Shown here one piece after another: positions 36,025-45,364 of a stretch of 64,000 bases of DNA (position 1 is the first letter of the stretch; each line of letters opens with the position of its first letter). Below the pieces are notes generated by a model. It worked only from the letters and a program-made list of their open reading frames with translations, had not been told where the DNA came from and made no database searches. The position numbers and the translations under genes were made by a program. The DNA is taken from contig JAUIGV010000003.1 in the NCBI GenBank assembly GCA_030432565.1, positions 62,001-126,000 of the forward strand. The letters run 5' to 3'. This DNA comes from Verrucomicrobiia bacterium. Lineage in GTDB: Bacteria > Verrucomicrobiota > Verrucomicrobiia > Verrucomicrobiales > Akkermansiaceae.

Positions 36025-37386
36025 ATGGAAGGAAATCCCAACCTCTTGATTGTCGAAGATGATGCGACGACACGCAGGCTGCTTGTTTTAAAAGCGCGGG
36101 ATTATGGCTTCCGCGCTCATACGGTTGAGAGCGGGGAAGAGGCGCTGGAGTGCATCAATGATGGGATCAAAGTTCTCCTCGCTGATCTTGGTTTGCCGGG
36201 GATGTCGGGTTTTGATCTGCTTGAGCGGATTGGGAAAGATCATCCTGGACTTCCCAGTGTCGTTCTTACTGCGGCTGACCGTGCTGAGGATGCGGTGCGT
36301 GCGATGAAGTTGGGAGCCTACGATTACCAGACCAAGCCCTTTGATCTTGAGGACCTCTTCCTGAGCTTGAAGCGTGCCTCCAAATTACGCGAAGTTCAGC
36401 AGGAGAATGAGGCACTCCGTGCGTCTCTCAGCGATTCTCCCGCGGATGGAAGAATGGTGGCCGAGGCACCGACGATGTTGGACTTACTGGCGAAGGCTCG
36501 CAAGGTGGCCAGGATTCAATCGACGGTTCTCCTGACGGGCGAGAGTGGTGTGGGCAAGGGAGCGTTGGCTCGTTTTATTCATGCCAACAGTGGATCGCCG
36601 GAAGCACCTTTCGTTACGGTAAGTTGTCCGGCGTTGCCAAGAGAGTTGCTGGAGAGCGAATTATTTGGTCACGAAAAAGGAGCCTTTACTGGAGCGATCA
36701 GGCGGCGCTTGGGTAAGATCGAAGCAGCGAAGGGCGGAACCTTGTTTCTTGATGAAATTGGGGACATGCCCATTGATCTTCAGCCGAAATTGCTTAACGT
36801 CCTTCAGGATCGTGAGTTCCAGCGGGTCGGAGGTGAGGAGAAAATTAAAGCGGACTTCCGCCTCATTGCGGCCACCAACATTGATTTTTCAGAGAAGATT
36901 CAGGCCGGAGAATTTCGTGAGGATTTGTTCTATCGTCTCAATGTCATTCCGCTGGAGTTGCCTCCGCTTCGCGAGCGGCCGGAAGATGTGCCCCCCCTGA
37001 TGGAGAAGATTCTTGCCGGAATCTCAATGCGTCGGAATTGCGGGGTGATCCGGCTTGATGCTCCGGCTCGCAAGCAGCTCACCGCCTACCGATGGCCCGG
37101 AAATGTCAGGGAAGTGGAGAACGTTCTGGAACGTGCGAGCGCCTTTTGTGAAGACCGAACGATCCGACTTTCCGATCTCCCGGAGTTCCTGAGTGGAGCT
37201 GACGAAGCTGCCTCTCACTCCAATCTGCCGACCGGGCTCTCGGGGCTCACACTGGAACAACTGGAGACCGAGGCGATCCGCCAAACCCTTGCGGCTTGTG
37301 ATGGAAATAAAGCGGAAGCAGCGAGAAGACTCGGGATTGCCGAAAAATCAGTTTACAATAAAATGAAACGATACGGTCTGAGTTGA
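36025..37386 (+). CDS. NtrC-family sigma-54 dependent response regulator
   Basis: 453 residues from ATG 36025. Residues 1-120 are a receiver domain with phospho-acceptor Asp54 ([12 protein letters not shown]) and a Lys in the KPFDLEDL segment. The AAA+ core has Walker A GESGVGKG, the sigma-54 contact motif GAFTGA (in [10 protein letters not shown]) and Walker [13 protein letters not shown]. The C-terminus is a Fis-type helix-turn-helix ([20 protein letters not shown]). It activates transcription with RpoN when phosphorylated. It sits 13 bp before the H-NOX gene in an apparent operon, so a route from kinase to regulator through the Hpt is likely. Confidence 0.95.
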   Translation: MEGNPNLLIVEDDATTRRLLVLKARDYGFRAHTVESGEEALECINDGIKVLLADLGLPGMSGFDLLERIGKDHPGLPSVVLTAADRAEDAVRAMKLGAYDYQTKPFDLEDLFLSLKRASKLREVQQENEALRASLSDSPADGRMVAEAPTMLDLLAKARKVARIQSTVLLTGESGVGKGALARFIHANSGSPEAPFVTVSCPALPRELLESELFGHEKGAFTGAIRRRLGKIEAAKGGTLFLDEIGDMPIDLQPKLLNVLQDREFQRVGGEEKIKADFRLIAATNIDFSEKIQAGEFREDLFYRLNVIPLELPPLRERPEDVPPLMEKILAGISMRRNCGVIRLDAPARKQLTAYRWPGNVREVENVLERASAFCEDRTIRLSDLPEFLSGADEAASHSNLPTGLSGLTLEQLETEAIRQTLAACDGNKAEAARRLGIAEKSVYNKMKRYGLS

Positions 37387-37399
37387 CCAACACACAGAT

Positions 37400-37930
37400 A
37401 TGAAAGGAATTATTTTTACCGAGTTTCTCGGTTTGGTTGAAAGGCAATGGGATGGAGATATGGTCGATGATATCATCGAAGCATGCGATCTGGCCTCTGG
37501 CGGAGCTTATACAGCCGTGGGTACTTATGATCATCGGGAAATTGTCGCATTGGTGGGAGAGTTGAGCGAACGGAGCGAGGTGCCGGTCCCCGATCTTTTG
37601 CAAATTTACGGGGAACATCTCTTTGGAACGCTTGCAAAATCCTATCCTCATTTTGTCGCGAAATCCGGTAACTTGCTCGATTTTTTGGAAGGGGTGGAAA
37701 GTTACATTCACGTGGAAGTGCGCAAGCTCTACCCTGATGCCGAGTTGCCAAGTTTTGAGACAAAGAGAGTGGAGCCCCGGGTCCTTGAGATGATCTATCG
37801 TTCCAGTCGCCACTTGGATGATGTTTGCCACGGATTGATCAAGGGAGCGATTGTTCATTTTGACACTGAAGCGCTTGTTGAGAGGGAGCCAATCGATGAC
37901 GGGACTCGATTTGTGATACGTTGTCAATGA
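37400..37930 (+). CDS. H-NOX heme-binding NO/O2 sensor
   Basis: 176 residues, the full length of a stand-alone H-NOX. The proximal heme ligand His104 lies in YIHVEVRKLYPDAELP with the conserved Pro, and the propionate-binding triad Y133-x-S135-x-R137 (YRSSR) is intact. The distal pocket has no obvious Tyr, as in NO-selective facultative forms, though this cannot be settled by eye. The stop overlaps the kinase start (ATGA at 37927-37930), a strong sign that it controls that kinase. Upstream is the sigma-54 regulator. Confidence 0.94.
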   Translation: MKGIIFTEFLGLVERQWDGDMVDDIIEACDLASGGAYTAVGTYDHREIVALVGELSERSEVPVPDLLQIYGEHLFGTLAKSYPHFVAKSGNLLDFLEGVESYIHVEVRKLYPDAELPSFETKRVEPRVLEMIYRSSRHLDDVCHGLIKGAIVHFDTEALVEREPIDDGTRFVIRCQ

Positions 37931-40422
37931 GTGGCGACGAAGAAAGAGTGAGGCGGCTGGAGCGAAGGCTCGAGCGCGAGCGAAGGGCGCGTCACGAGGC
38001 GGAGCGCCTTCTGGAGGAGAAGAGCGGCGAACTCTTCGAAGTAAATCAGGAGCTTGAGAAGCTGCTCGAGAGTCAGGGCCGGACGCTGCAGAAATACCGT
38101 GAGGCGATGTCACGATTGGTGGAGGCCTTGCTCTGGAGCGGTGATGATCACAAGAAGAAAGTGAGTCACCTGATGGAGGAGGGCAGGGCTTTGCTGGGAG
38201 GAAACGGGGGCATCATTCTTGGGCTGGATGGGGAGCAGGGTTGGGCCGGGGAGAATCGGGCGTGGTCTTTTGGAAAGGAGCTGCCGGAGGAGGTGAAGCA
38301 GCGGGGAATGAAGGCGGTCGTCCTTGAGGAATGGACCGAGGGGGACTCGCGCTACCTGGCCATTCCCCTCGAGATTGCAACGCGCCACGTCGGGGTGATT
38401 TTGATGAGTTTGGGTCCGGGGAATCATCTTGATGAACTTGGACAGATGATTGCCGAGCTGGTTGGCACCGGGGTCGCGGCAGAGCTGGAACGCAGCGAGG
38501 CCAAGAGTGAAATCAGAATGAAAGAGGAGCGATACGAGTCCTTGTTTCATGCATCGGTCGACTCCATTCTGATCATCGATTTTGAGGGGAGGATCCAGGA
38601 GGTGAGCGAGAGTGCTCTCAAGATGTTTGGGCTAACGCGCGAATGGATGAAAAAAACGACGTTGCACCGGTTTGTAGGGCGTCATTCGTTAAAGCGGGCG
38701 GCCGGTGCTTTCCGGCAGGTCAAGGAAGTGGGCCGCTGTCACTTTGAGGCGGATCTTCTTCGTGCCGATGACTCTGTGTTTCCTGCCGAGTTGGTCGGAA
38801 ACTCGTTTGAGATTGGAGGAGAGAAGCGGATATACGCCATCATCCGGGACCTGACACAGAGGAAAAAGAATCAGGCCGAGGTCCTCGAAAGAGAGCGGAA
38901 ATTCCGGACGGTCTTCGAGCAATCACAGGACGGAATCGTTTTGCATGATCTCTCCGGTTCGGTCGTTGACGTTAATGAAACGCTTTGCAAGTTGCTCGGC
39001 TACACCGCCCCGGAGTTGAGGGGGCGTCATCTTTCGGAACTGCATCCGGAGGATTCGCTTTCAATTTGCCGGCGAGCCATGGAGGAGGTCTCGTCCCATG
39101 GTCGCTCGCGCTTCGAGTGTCAGTTTGCCCGGAAGGATGGAAGCACGTTCGTTGCGGAGGTCTGGGCAAATTCCTTTGAGTCCAGTGGCGACCAGCTGGT
39201 GCAGGGAATTGTCCGCGATGTGACCGACCAAAGACGGCGTGAGCGGGAAATTCGCGAGGCTATGGAAGCGGCCGAGCTCGCCAACGAGACCAAGTCGGTT
39301 TTCCTTGCCACGATGAGCCATGAGATCCGGACGCCCCTAAACGGAATCCTGGGATTTGCCGAGCTGCTGGATCGTTCAGGCATGTCTGATGAGCAGAGGA
39401 ATTCGGTCGAAATGATCCACAAGAGTGGAGATGTCCTTTTGGGGTTAATAAACAATATTCTGGATTTTTCGCGTGCGGAAAGTGGTCGCATTTTGGTGAC
39501 GGAAGAGGAGATCGCGCCGGCTTCATTCCTCGCAGAGACTGTTGAGCTTCACCGGGGCGTTGCTGATGGCAAAAAATTGGAACTGAGTGTTGAGATCGGA
39601 GCAGGCGTGCCGGATCAAATCACGGCGGCGAAAACACAACTTCGCCAAGTCATGATGAATCTGATCGGGAATGCGGTGAAGTTCACGGACGAAGGGTCGG
39701 TCGTTGCTGCTTTAAGCGTGCCTGCTGAGGGGACCTTGCGATTTGAAGTCACGGATTCTGGGATTGGCTTCCCTGAGGGTGACGAGGAGAAAATTTTCGA
39801 AGCGTTTTATCAGGTGGATCTTTCCTCGACCCGGCGTCACGGAGGGACCGGACTGGGTCTGGCAATCTGCCGGCAGCTCGTCGAAGAGATGGATGGCAAA
39901 ATCAAGGCAATGCGCAAGCCGTCCGGAGGGTCCCGCTTTGTCGTTGATCTCCCTCTTAGAGAGGTGCAGCAACAAGTCGAAAAGGCAGCTACTGAGCCGA
40001 TCGACCGCACGTCCTTGAGGGGCGGCGGAATGACGGTGCTCGTGGTGGAGGATCACCCGGTGAATTCAAAACTGCTCCGAATGATGCTCGAAAAACTTGG
40101 CTTCGAAGTTGTTGCCGCTGAAAACGGACGGGTGGCTTTGGAAGTTCTGAAGGAGCGCGAGAACGTCAAGATCATCTTGATGGACATGCGGATGCCGGAA
40201 ATGGACGGCTTGGAAGCAACCCAGAGGATTCGTGCCGGTGAGGCTGGAGAATCTGCACGTGAGCTGCCAGTCGTGGCGGTAACGGCCAATGCCATGGAGG
40301 CCGATCGTGAGGCCTGCCGGAAAGCGGGAATGAATCACTACCTGAGCAAACCCATCAATGGCCGCGAGCTTGAGAGAGTTCTGCTGAATGTGATCCTTCC
40401 CGATCACGGTTCCGGGATCTGA
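37927..40422 (+). CDS. H-NOX-associated hybrid histidine kinase (PAS-PAS-HisKA-HATPase-REC)
   Basis: 831 residues from ATG 37927 (TTG two codons earlier is less likely). A coiled coil (residues 1-50) precedes a cytosolic domain of unclear type (about 65-200), then two PAS domains (about 200-320 and 325-440), HisKA with His465 (MSHEIRTPLNG), an HATPase (N box NAVKF, G1 DSGIGF, G2 GTGLGL) and a REC domain with Asp753 (ILMDMRMPEMDG). No membrane segment is present, so it is cytosolic. The N-terminal coiled coil resembles those of HnoK/HqsK kinases that take signals from H-NOX. The REC domain needs an Hpt to pass phosphate on. Confidence 0.95.
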   Translation: MSGDEERVRRLERRLERERRARHEAERLLEEKSGELFEVNQELEKLLESQGRTLQKYREAMSRLVEALLWSGDDHKKKVSHLMEEGRALLGGNGGIILGLDGEQGWAGENRAWSFGKELPEEVKQRGMKAVVLEEWTEGDSRYLAIPLEIATRHVGVILMSLGPGNHLDELGQMIAELVGTGVAAELERSEAKSEIRMKEERYESLFHASVDSILIIDFEGRIQEVSESALKMFGLTREWMKKTTLHRFVGRHSLKRAAGAFRQVKEVGRCHFEADLLRADDSVFPAELVGNSFEIGGEKRIYAIIRDLTQRKKNQAEVLERERKFRTVFEQSQDGIVLHDLSGSVVDVNETLCKLLGYTAPELRGRHLSELHPEDSLSICRRAMEEVSSHGRSRFECQFARKDGSTFVAEVWANSFESSGDQLVQGIVRDVTDQRRREREIREAMEAAELANETKSVFLATMSHEIRTPLNGILGFAELLDRSGMSDEQRNSVEMIHKSGDVLLGLINNILDFSRAESGRILVTEEEIAPASFLAETVELHRGVADGKKLELSVEIGAGVPDQITAAKTQLRQVMMNLIGNAVKFTDEGSVVAALSVPAEGTLRFEVTDSGIGFPEGDEEKIFEAFYQVDLSSTRRHGGTGLGLAICRQLVEEMDGKIKAMRKPSGGSRFVVDLPLREVQQQVEKAATEPIDRTSLRGGGMTVLVVEDHPVNSKLLRMMLEKLGFEVVAAENGRVALEVLKERENVKIILMDMRMPEMDGLEATQRIRAGEAGESARELPVVAVTANAMEADREACRKAGMNHYLSKPINGRELERVLLNVILPDHGSGI

Positions 40423-41912
40423 CCTCCGCCAACAGATTTAAAAAGGGCCGCGGCGAATCCTGCACGTCGACCTCGGGCCGCCGCTTCTTCGTCGCGGGTG
40501 TCGTGGTATTCGATGAGGACATTCAGCAGACGTCGGATGTCGACAAGTCCTGCGAGGTAGGATTTACGAATCAGGTCGATGCTTTTCAGGTGAGCTTCGA
40601 CCGCTTCTGATTGTTTGTCGGCATATCGGCCCTCAGTTTCGAGGCGTGTCAGGGCAATCTCGATTTCAGTGACAGCATCAATGATTTGTTGACGGTAGGC
40701 AGCCAGGCGAATGTCGGTCCGGGCTTCTTCTTCCTTGATGCGATTTTGAATACGGCAGCCCTGGAAAATCCGCCACCTGAGTTTGGGTCCAAAGCCAAAG
40801 GCGCGGTTGACTTGCGAAAAGAGATCCGAGCTTGAGGTGCTTTCCCAGTTAAGACCACCGGAAACCGAGAGGATGGGATAGAGCTCGGATTCCGCCATGC
40901 CAATACGGGCCGTTTGGGCTGCCAGCTTACGTTCCTCCCGCCTGACGTCCGGCCGGTTGCGAAGTGCGTTGACGGGGGTGTCGATCAAGATGTTTTCGGG
41001 CGGAACAGGGATGCCACGGGATTTTTTAATTAGGGAGGCTAGAGTTTCAGGATCAACCCCCACACTGTTGGCGAGGCGGATTCGGGCTACTTTCATTTCC
41101 TGCTCCAGTTTGGGTAGCCGGGCTTCCCGGGTGAGGAGCTGCGCGTGCATTTCCGCAACGTCTGCTTTTGGGGTGAGGCCTTTCTCTTCCCGTGCTACGA
41201 GAATCTCATGAAGTTCACGGAAGTCGGCCGCGGCAGTCGTGGCCCGGGAAAGGCGCTCTTCGAGAGTTCGCGTTGCCATGTAGTGAAGTGCCACTTCGGC
41301 GCTGAGGACGACGAGCGCGTCGCGTTGCCATTCGATCGCTGCCGCCCATTCGGCCTCGGCGGCTTCGACTCCTCTGCGAGTTCCACCAAACAAATCGATC
41401 TCCCAGCCGGCGTCGAGTCCGGCAATGTAGTTGGTCGTATATGATGACCCGATGCTTCCTCCGAATGTGCTGGGATTATTTTCTCCGGCTTGAATCTGAG
41501 AGCGTGCTCCGATCCAAGGTGACCAGGCGGATGCGAGGACATTGCGCTGGGCGCGGGCTTCACGAATCCGGGCATCGGCCAAGGCCGCGGTCGGGTGGTT
41601 TTTGCGGGCGAGGGTGACAAGCGTGTTTAGCGATCGATCATCGAATCTCCGCCACCAAACCTCGGCTCCGCTGCGTTTGGCATACTGATCGGCGGTGAGG
41701 CGTTCGGTCCAGTAGTCACGATCTTGAGTTTTAGCTCCCTTGGAATGCCATTTTCCTGGAACCACGATTTCCGGGTCCTTGTAATCGGGGCCTACGGTCA
41801 TGCAGGAAGGGATGGCCAACACCAGCATCGTTTGGGCGATTTTGATGTGGATCGAGCGTGGCACGGCGGAAAGGTAGCCGGAGATCATCGGGGCGGTCAA
41901 GGTATCCGCCAT
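40404..41912 (-). CDS. NodT-family outer membrane efflux lipoprotein
   Basis: 502 residues from ATG 41912. It has a lipoprotein signal with lipobox-like AIPSC just before MTVGPDYKDP, the opening typical of RND outer membrane factors. Two repeats of the TolC/OprM fold are seen: long helices with ARIREARAQRNVLASAWSPW and a RNRPDVRREERKLAAQTARIGMAESELYPILSV repeat. It should be the outer-membrane channel of an efflux or export system. No inner-membrane RND pump is adjacent; the nearest periplasmic adaptor is the HlyD gene at 45365. It overlaps the kinase 3' end by 19 bp in convergent orientation. Confidence 0.88.
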   Translation of the reverse strand: MADTLTAPMISGYLSAVPRSIHIKIAQTMLVLAIPSCMTVGPDYKDPEIVVPGKWHSKGAKTQDRDYWTERLTADQYAKRSGAEVWWRRFDDRSLNTLVTLARKNHPTAALADARIREARAQRNVLASAWSPWIGARSQIQAGENNPSTFGGSIGSSYTTNYIAGLDAGWEIDLFGGTRRGVEAAEAEWAAAIEWQRDALVVLSAEVALHYMATRTLEERLSRATTAAADFRELHEILVAREEKGLTPKADVAEMHAQLLTREARLPKLEQEMKVARIRLANSVGVDPETLASLIKKSRGIPVPPENILIDTPVNALRNRPDVRREERKLAAQTARIGMAESELYPILSVSGGLNWESTSSSDLFSQVNRAFGFGPKLRWRIFQGCRIQNRIKEEEARTDIRLAAYRQQIIDAVTEIEIALTRLETEGRYADKQSEAVEAHLKSIDLIRKSYLAGLVDIRRLLNVLIEYHDTRDEEAAARGRRAGFAAALFKSVGGGQIPEP

Positions 41913-42098
41913 GACCGGTAGATTGTTCCGGCACGAAATTCCGGGTCCGGTAAAAAATGCCGGATTTTCAACAGGGTGGCAAATCGGAATAAATCCTAAA
42001 ATTATCATAAGTCGCTTATTGGTAGTTTTTTAAAAAGTTCTCGGGGCGGGTTGGTACACGCCGTGATGAATGGGGAATTCCAATCAACCAACCGATTC

Positions 42099-43103
42099 AT
42101 GAAAACCACATCCAAAATTACCCAACTCCAGTCCGTTTCATTCATCATCCCTGCCATGAATGAGGAGGAGACACTCGAAACACTCTTCAACGGCATCGCC
42201 ACCCAAATGGAATCACTCGGTTACGAGTGGGAAGTCCTCTTTATCGACGACGGCAGCACAGATAACTCGTGGAACGAGATGGTACGTCTCGCCCAGCTTC
42301 ATCCGACCAAGGTCCGCTCATTCCGCTTCCGCCGCAATCTCGGCAAGGCCGATGCGCTTGCCCTCGGTTACCAGGAAGCGACCGGTGATGTCATTTTCAC
42401 GATGGACGCCGACCTTCAGGATGACCCCAATGAAATCCCCCGCTTTCTTGAGAAACTTGCCGAGGGTTATGGAATTGTCACGGGCTGGAAGCGCAAGCGC
42501 TTTGATCCCTGGCACAAGGTCCTCCCCAGCCGGGTTTTCAATGCCGTCTTGAGCCGTTTGGTCGGAGTTCCTCTCCACGATCACAATTGCGGATTCAAAG
42601 CCTACCGGAGTGAGGTTGCCAAGGTTCTCCCAATGTATGGTGAGATGCACCGCATGGTTCCTTCTCTTGCTTCCTTCGAGGGATATCAGACCGCCGAAAT
42701 CGTGGTGCAACACCACGCCCGCCAGTTCGGAGTGAGTAAGTATGGAGTGAAGCGGATCCTCTGTGGCATCTTCGACATGACCACGGTCAGTTTTCTTAAA
42801 ACTTATCGCAACCGGCCCATGCATTTCTTCGGACGTCTTGCGCTGGTTTCGGGAGCCTTGTCCGGCCTTCTCTGGACCTCCGCGATTGTTTTGGCTGCTC
42901 TTGGAGGCGCCGCTGCTCTGCCAGCACTGGCAGGAACTCTCACCGCGATTGCAGCCGTGCTTTTCGTCGGCCAGGGCTTGCAATTGGAGCACGGTGTTTA
43001 CCGTGAGATGAAAGAGGGCCGGAGTCTTCCGGTTTCCAGTGTGGTCTCAGGCCTGAACCCATCATCCGGGGTTGCCTTCGAGGAAGCTGGTCGCGCCGCT
43101 TAA
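42099..43103 (+). CDS. GT2 polyprenyl-phosphate hexosyltransferase (DPM1/GtrB-like)
   Basis: 334 residues from ATG 42099; earlier ATGs at 42066 or GTG 42051 are in frame but lack a better ribosome site. It has GT2 motifs VSFIIPAMNEEETLE, IDDGSTDNSW and the DxD-type MDADLQDDP, then TGWKRKR and HDHNCGFKAYR, typical of undecaprenyl/dolichol-phosphate sugar transferases. Two C-terminal membrane helices follow, as in GtrB and many DPM1-like bacterial proteins. It should load a lipid carrier with a sugar for the GT-C enzyme at 48138. First gene of a six-gene co-directional set. Confidence 0.9.
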   Translation: MKTTSKITQLQSVSFIIPAMNEEETLETLFNGIATQMESLGYEWEVLFIDDGSTDNSWNEMVRLAQLHPTKVRSFRFRRNLGKADALALGYQEATGDVIFTMDADLQDDPNEIPRFLEKLAEGYGIVTGWKRKRFDPWHKVLPSRVFNAVLSRLVGVPLHDHNCGFKAYRSEVAKVLPMYGEMHRMVPSLASFEGYQTAEIVVQHHARQFGVSKYGVKRILCGIFDMTTVSFLKTYRNRPMHFFGRLALVSGALSGLLWTSAIVLAALGGAAALPALAGTLTAIAAVLFVGQGLQLEHGVYREMKEGRSLPVSSVVSGLNPSSGVAFEEAGRAA

Positions 43104-43138
43104 CTTGCATCGTAAACTTCCAACGAAAGACCAGCCCA

Positions 43139-44389
43139 ATGAGCACTCTCTTCTCAGCTTTCAACCGCCGCTCCAGCCGCCCCCGGGTGGCCGTGGTGAC
43201 CTCAACCTACGCCCGTAGTCAGGATGACCATCAGGTTCCATGGATGCGCGAGATGGCTGCCCGCACTGCCAGCCATCTTGAATCGCTCAAGGTCTATGCT
43301 CCGTCATTCCGGGGGTTGACCAATCACGAAATCGATGGAGTTGAGGTTCGCCGTTTTCGTTATGCACCTGCGAACAGCGAAACTTTGACACACGACTCGG
43401 GAGCGCCAAGCAAGTCCCGCTCGCTCGGATACAAGCTTCTCGTTCTGCCCTATTTGATCATGGGAATGTTCGCGATGTTCGCGTGGTGTGTCCGTGATCG
43501 CACCCGCGTGTTACATGTCCACTGGCCTTTCCCTCATGGTTTGTGGGCGCTCTTGCCCAAGTGGATTCTTGGGGTCCGGGTGGTGGCCATGTGCCATGGT
43601 GCGGAACTCGCATTGGCTCGCAAGAGCTGGATCATCCGTAAGGCCTTGCAGTTTTTCCTGAGCCAGGCTGATGAAATTTGCGCGAATAGCTCACATACTG
43701 CCGCTGAGATCAGACGTCTTTGTGGATTTGATTCCAGGGTGGTTCCTTATGGTGCCACAGTCGCAGAGCCGGAAATCTTCCAGGAGCCACAAACCGATGA
43801 GGTTCCAACTCTCCTTTTTTGTGGTCGTCTCATCCAGCGCAAGGGAATTGATGTCCTGCTGCGTGCCCTCCCGATGGTCCTGGCGGAGCGCGCGGTGAAG
43901 CTTGTAATCACCGGCGAAGGGGATCGCAAAGCAGAATGGGAACAGCTCGCGAAAGAGCTGGGTCTTGAATCAACCGTGCGCTTTGCGGGCTTTGTTTCCA
44001 ACGAAGAACTTGGCGAACTCTACCGCAATTGCACCACCTATGTTCACCCTGCGATTCATGACGACAATGGCGACACCGAGGGGCTGGGAGTCGTGTTGAT
44101 AGAAGCTCTTGCGAATAAGAAGCCAGTGATCGCCTCGGAAGTGGGCGGGATCGTCGATGTCATTATTGATGGTGAAACCGGCCTGCTGGTTCCGGAAAAG
44201 AACGAAGGGGCACTGGCACTGGCCATCCTCCGCGTGCTTTCAGATTCCTCGCTTGCTGCCGCACTCGGAGAACAAGGCCGACTCCACGCTTCCCGCGTTT
44301 TCGATTGGGATCGATGTGCCGATTTGACCTTGGGCGTCTATCAAGGCCGCCACTTTGTCCCGGCGGGCCAGCTTCCGTTGGCTGCTTAG
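43139..44389 (+). CDS. GT4-family glycosyltransferase
   Basis: 416 residues. It has GT-B fold signs: VVTSTYARSQDDHQVPWMREMA, CHGAELALARKSW, FCGRLIQRKGIDVLLRA, the GEGDRKAEWEQLA turn, the Rossmann strand VRFAGFVSNEEL and the retaining-type E-x7-E/G region LGVVLIEALANKKPVIASEVGG. It transfers a sugar from a nucleotide donor, in the cytoplasm. A 35-bp gap to the upstream GT2 and 20 bp to the next gene suggest one transcript. Confidence 0.88.
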   Translation: MSTLFSAFNRRSSRPRVAVVTSTYARSQDDHQVPWMREMAARTASHLESLKVYAPSFRGLTNHEIDGVEVRRFRYAPANSETLTHDSGAPSKSRSLGYKLLVLPYLIMGMFAMFAWCVRDRTRVLHVHWPFPHGLWALLPKWILGVRVVAMCHGAELALARKSWIIRKALQFFLSQADEICANSSHTAAEIRRLCGFDSRVVPYGATVAEPEIFQEPQTDEVPTLLFCGRLIQRKGIDVLLRALPMVLAERAVKLVITGEGDRKAEWEQLAKELGLESTVRFAGFVSNEELGELYRNCTTYVHPAIHDDNGDTEGLGVVLIEALANKKPVIASEVGGIVDVIIDGETGLLVPEKNEGALALAILRVLSDSSLAAALGEQGRLHASRVFDWDRCADLTLGVYQGRHFVPAGQLPLAA

Positions 44390-44409
44390 ATCTTTACTGA
44401 TTAATTGAT

Positions 44410-45351
44410 ATGAAGACTCGCATCAAAAAACTCATGCCGCTTCTGGCGATTGGACTTCTGCTGATTGGATTTGGATCCCAGCTGCCAGCCGCTGCGGATG
44501 CGATTGCGCAGGCCAAAGTCTCCAATCTGCTCTTGGTTCTCGCGGGGTTGATCGTTTATACGATTTTAAATGCTTCGGTTTGGCAGGATGTCCTTGCCGG
44601 TTTGGGTCGGCATGTCGGGAGAGCTGCTGCGACCCGTCTTTGGATCCGGAGTGAAGTGATGAAGTGGTTGCCGGGAGGGATCTGGGGATATGCTTCCCGA
44701 GTGGTGAAGGCGCCGGAAATCGGGGTCGGGCGCCAAGTCGCAGGTGCCAGTCTTGTAGTCGAACTGCTTCTCACGATCACGGCTTGGGGAACCTTGTTTC
44801 TCCTGGGCTTGTTTGGATCAGGGAGTCAGTTGCTGGGTTTGGTGACCTTGCCCGAGTCCAGTTTGATAATCGCCGGAGCTGCGGCCCTGCTTGTCATTAC
44901 GGGTTTGGCTTTCCAAGTGCGTGGTCGTCTGGCGGGCGTATTACGAGATCGTTTGGCGCCATTGCGCGAGATCTCCTGCAAACCACTTCTGTTGATTCGA
45001 GCTTTTGCATTCTATCTTGGTCTCTGTGTTTTCCATGCAGCCCTCTTGAACCTGCTGGTTCTGGCGTTTTTGCCGGAGACCGAGGGTTTTACTTTCTTTG
45101 CCTCCGTTGACGGAATGGCTTGGTTGATTGGCTTCTTTGCGATTGGCGTTCCCGGAGGCATTGGAGTCCGTGAAGCGGGCATGGCCTGGCTCTTGGGTCA
45201 GGCCATGCCTCTCCCGGAGGCCGTTGCGATTGCCGTGTCCTGGCGGGTTGCTCAGCTTGCTGCCGAGATGCTCGTTCTTGGAGGCACCTTCTTGCGGTGT
45301 CCGGCCAAGCGGCCTCGAACTTGCCTCGACGGAGGCAGCGCCACGCTATAG
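44410..45351 (+). CDS. flippase-like / lysylphosphatidylglycerol synthase TM-region protein
   Basis: 313 residues with about eight membrane segments. The family signature FFAIGVPGGIGVREAGMAWLL, with the P-G-G-x-G-x-R-E core, is present. Members (UPF0104, MprF TM domain) are implicated in moving lipids or glycolipids across the membrane. In this operon it may flip a lipid-linked sugar, but that is inference. It is separated by 13 bp from the HlyD gene. Confidence 0.8.
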   Translation: MKTRIKKLMPLLAIGLLLIGFGSQLPAAADAIAQAKVSNLLLVLAGLIVYTILNASVWQDVLAGLGRHVGRAAATRLWIRSEVMKWLPGGIWGYASRVVKAPEIGVGRQVAGASLVVELLLTITAWGTLFLLGLFGSGSQLLGLVTLPESSLIIAGAAALLVITGLAFQVRGRLAGVLRDRLAPLREISCKPLLLIRAFAFYLGLCVFHAALLNLLVLAFLPETEGFTFFASVDGMAWLIGFFAIGVPGGIGVREAGMAWLLGQAMPLPEAVAIAVSWRVAQLAAEMLVLGGTFLRCPAKRPRTCLDGGSATL

Positions 45352-45364
45352 ATCATCAGGTGTC

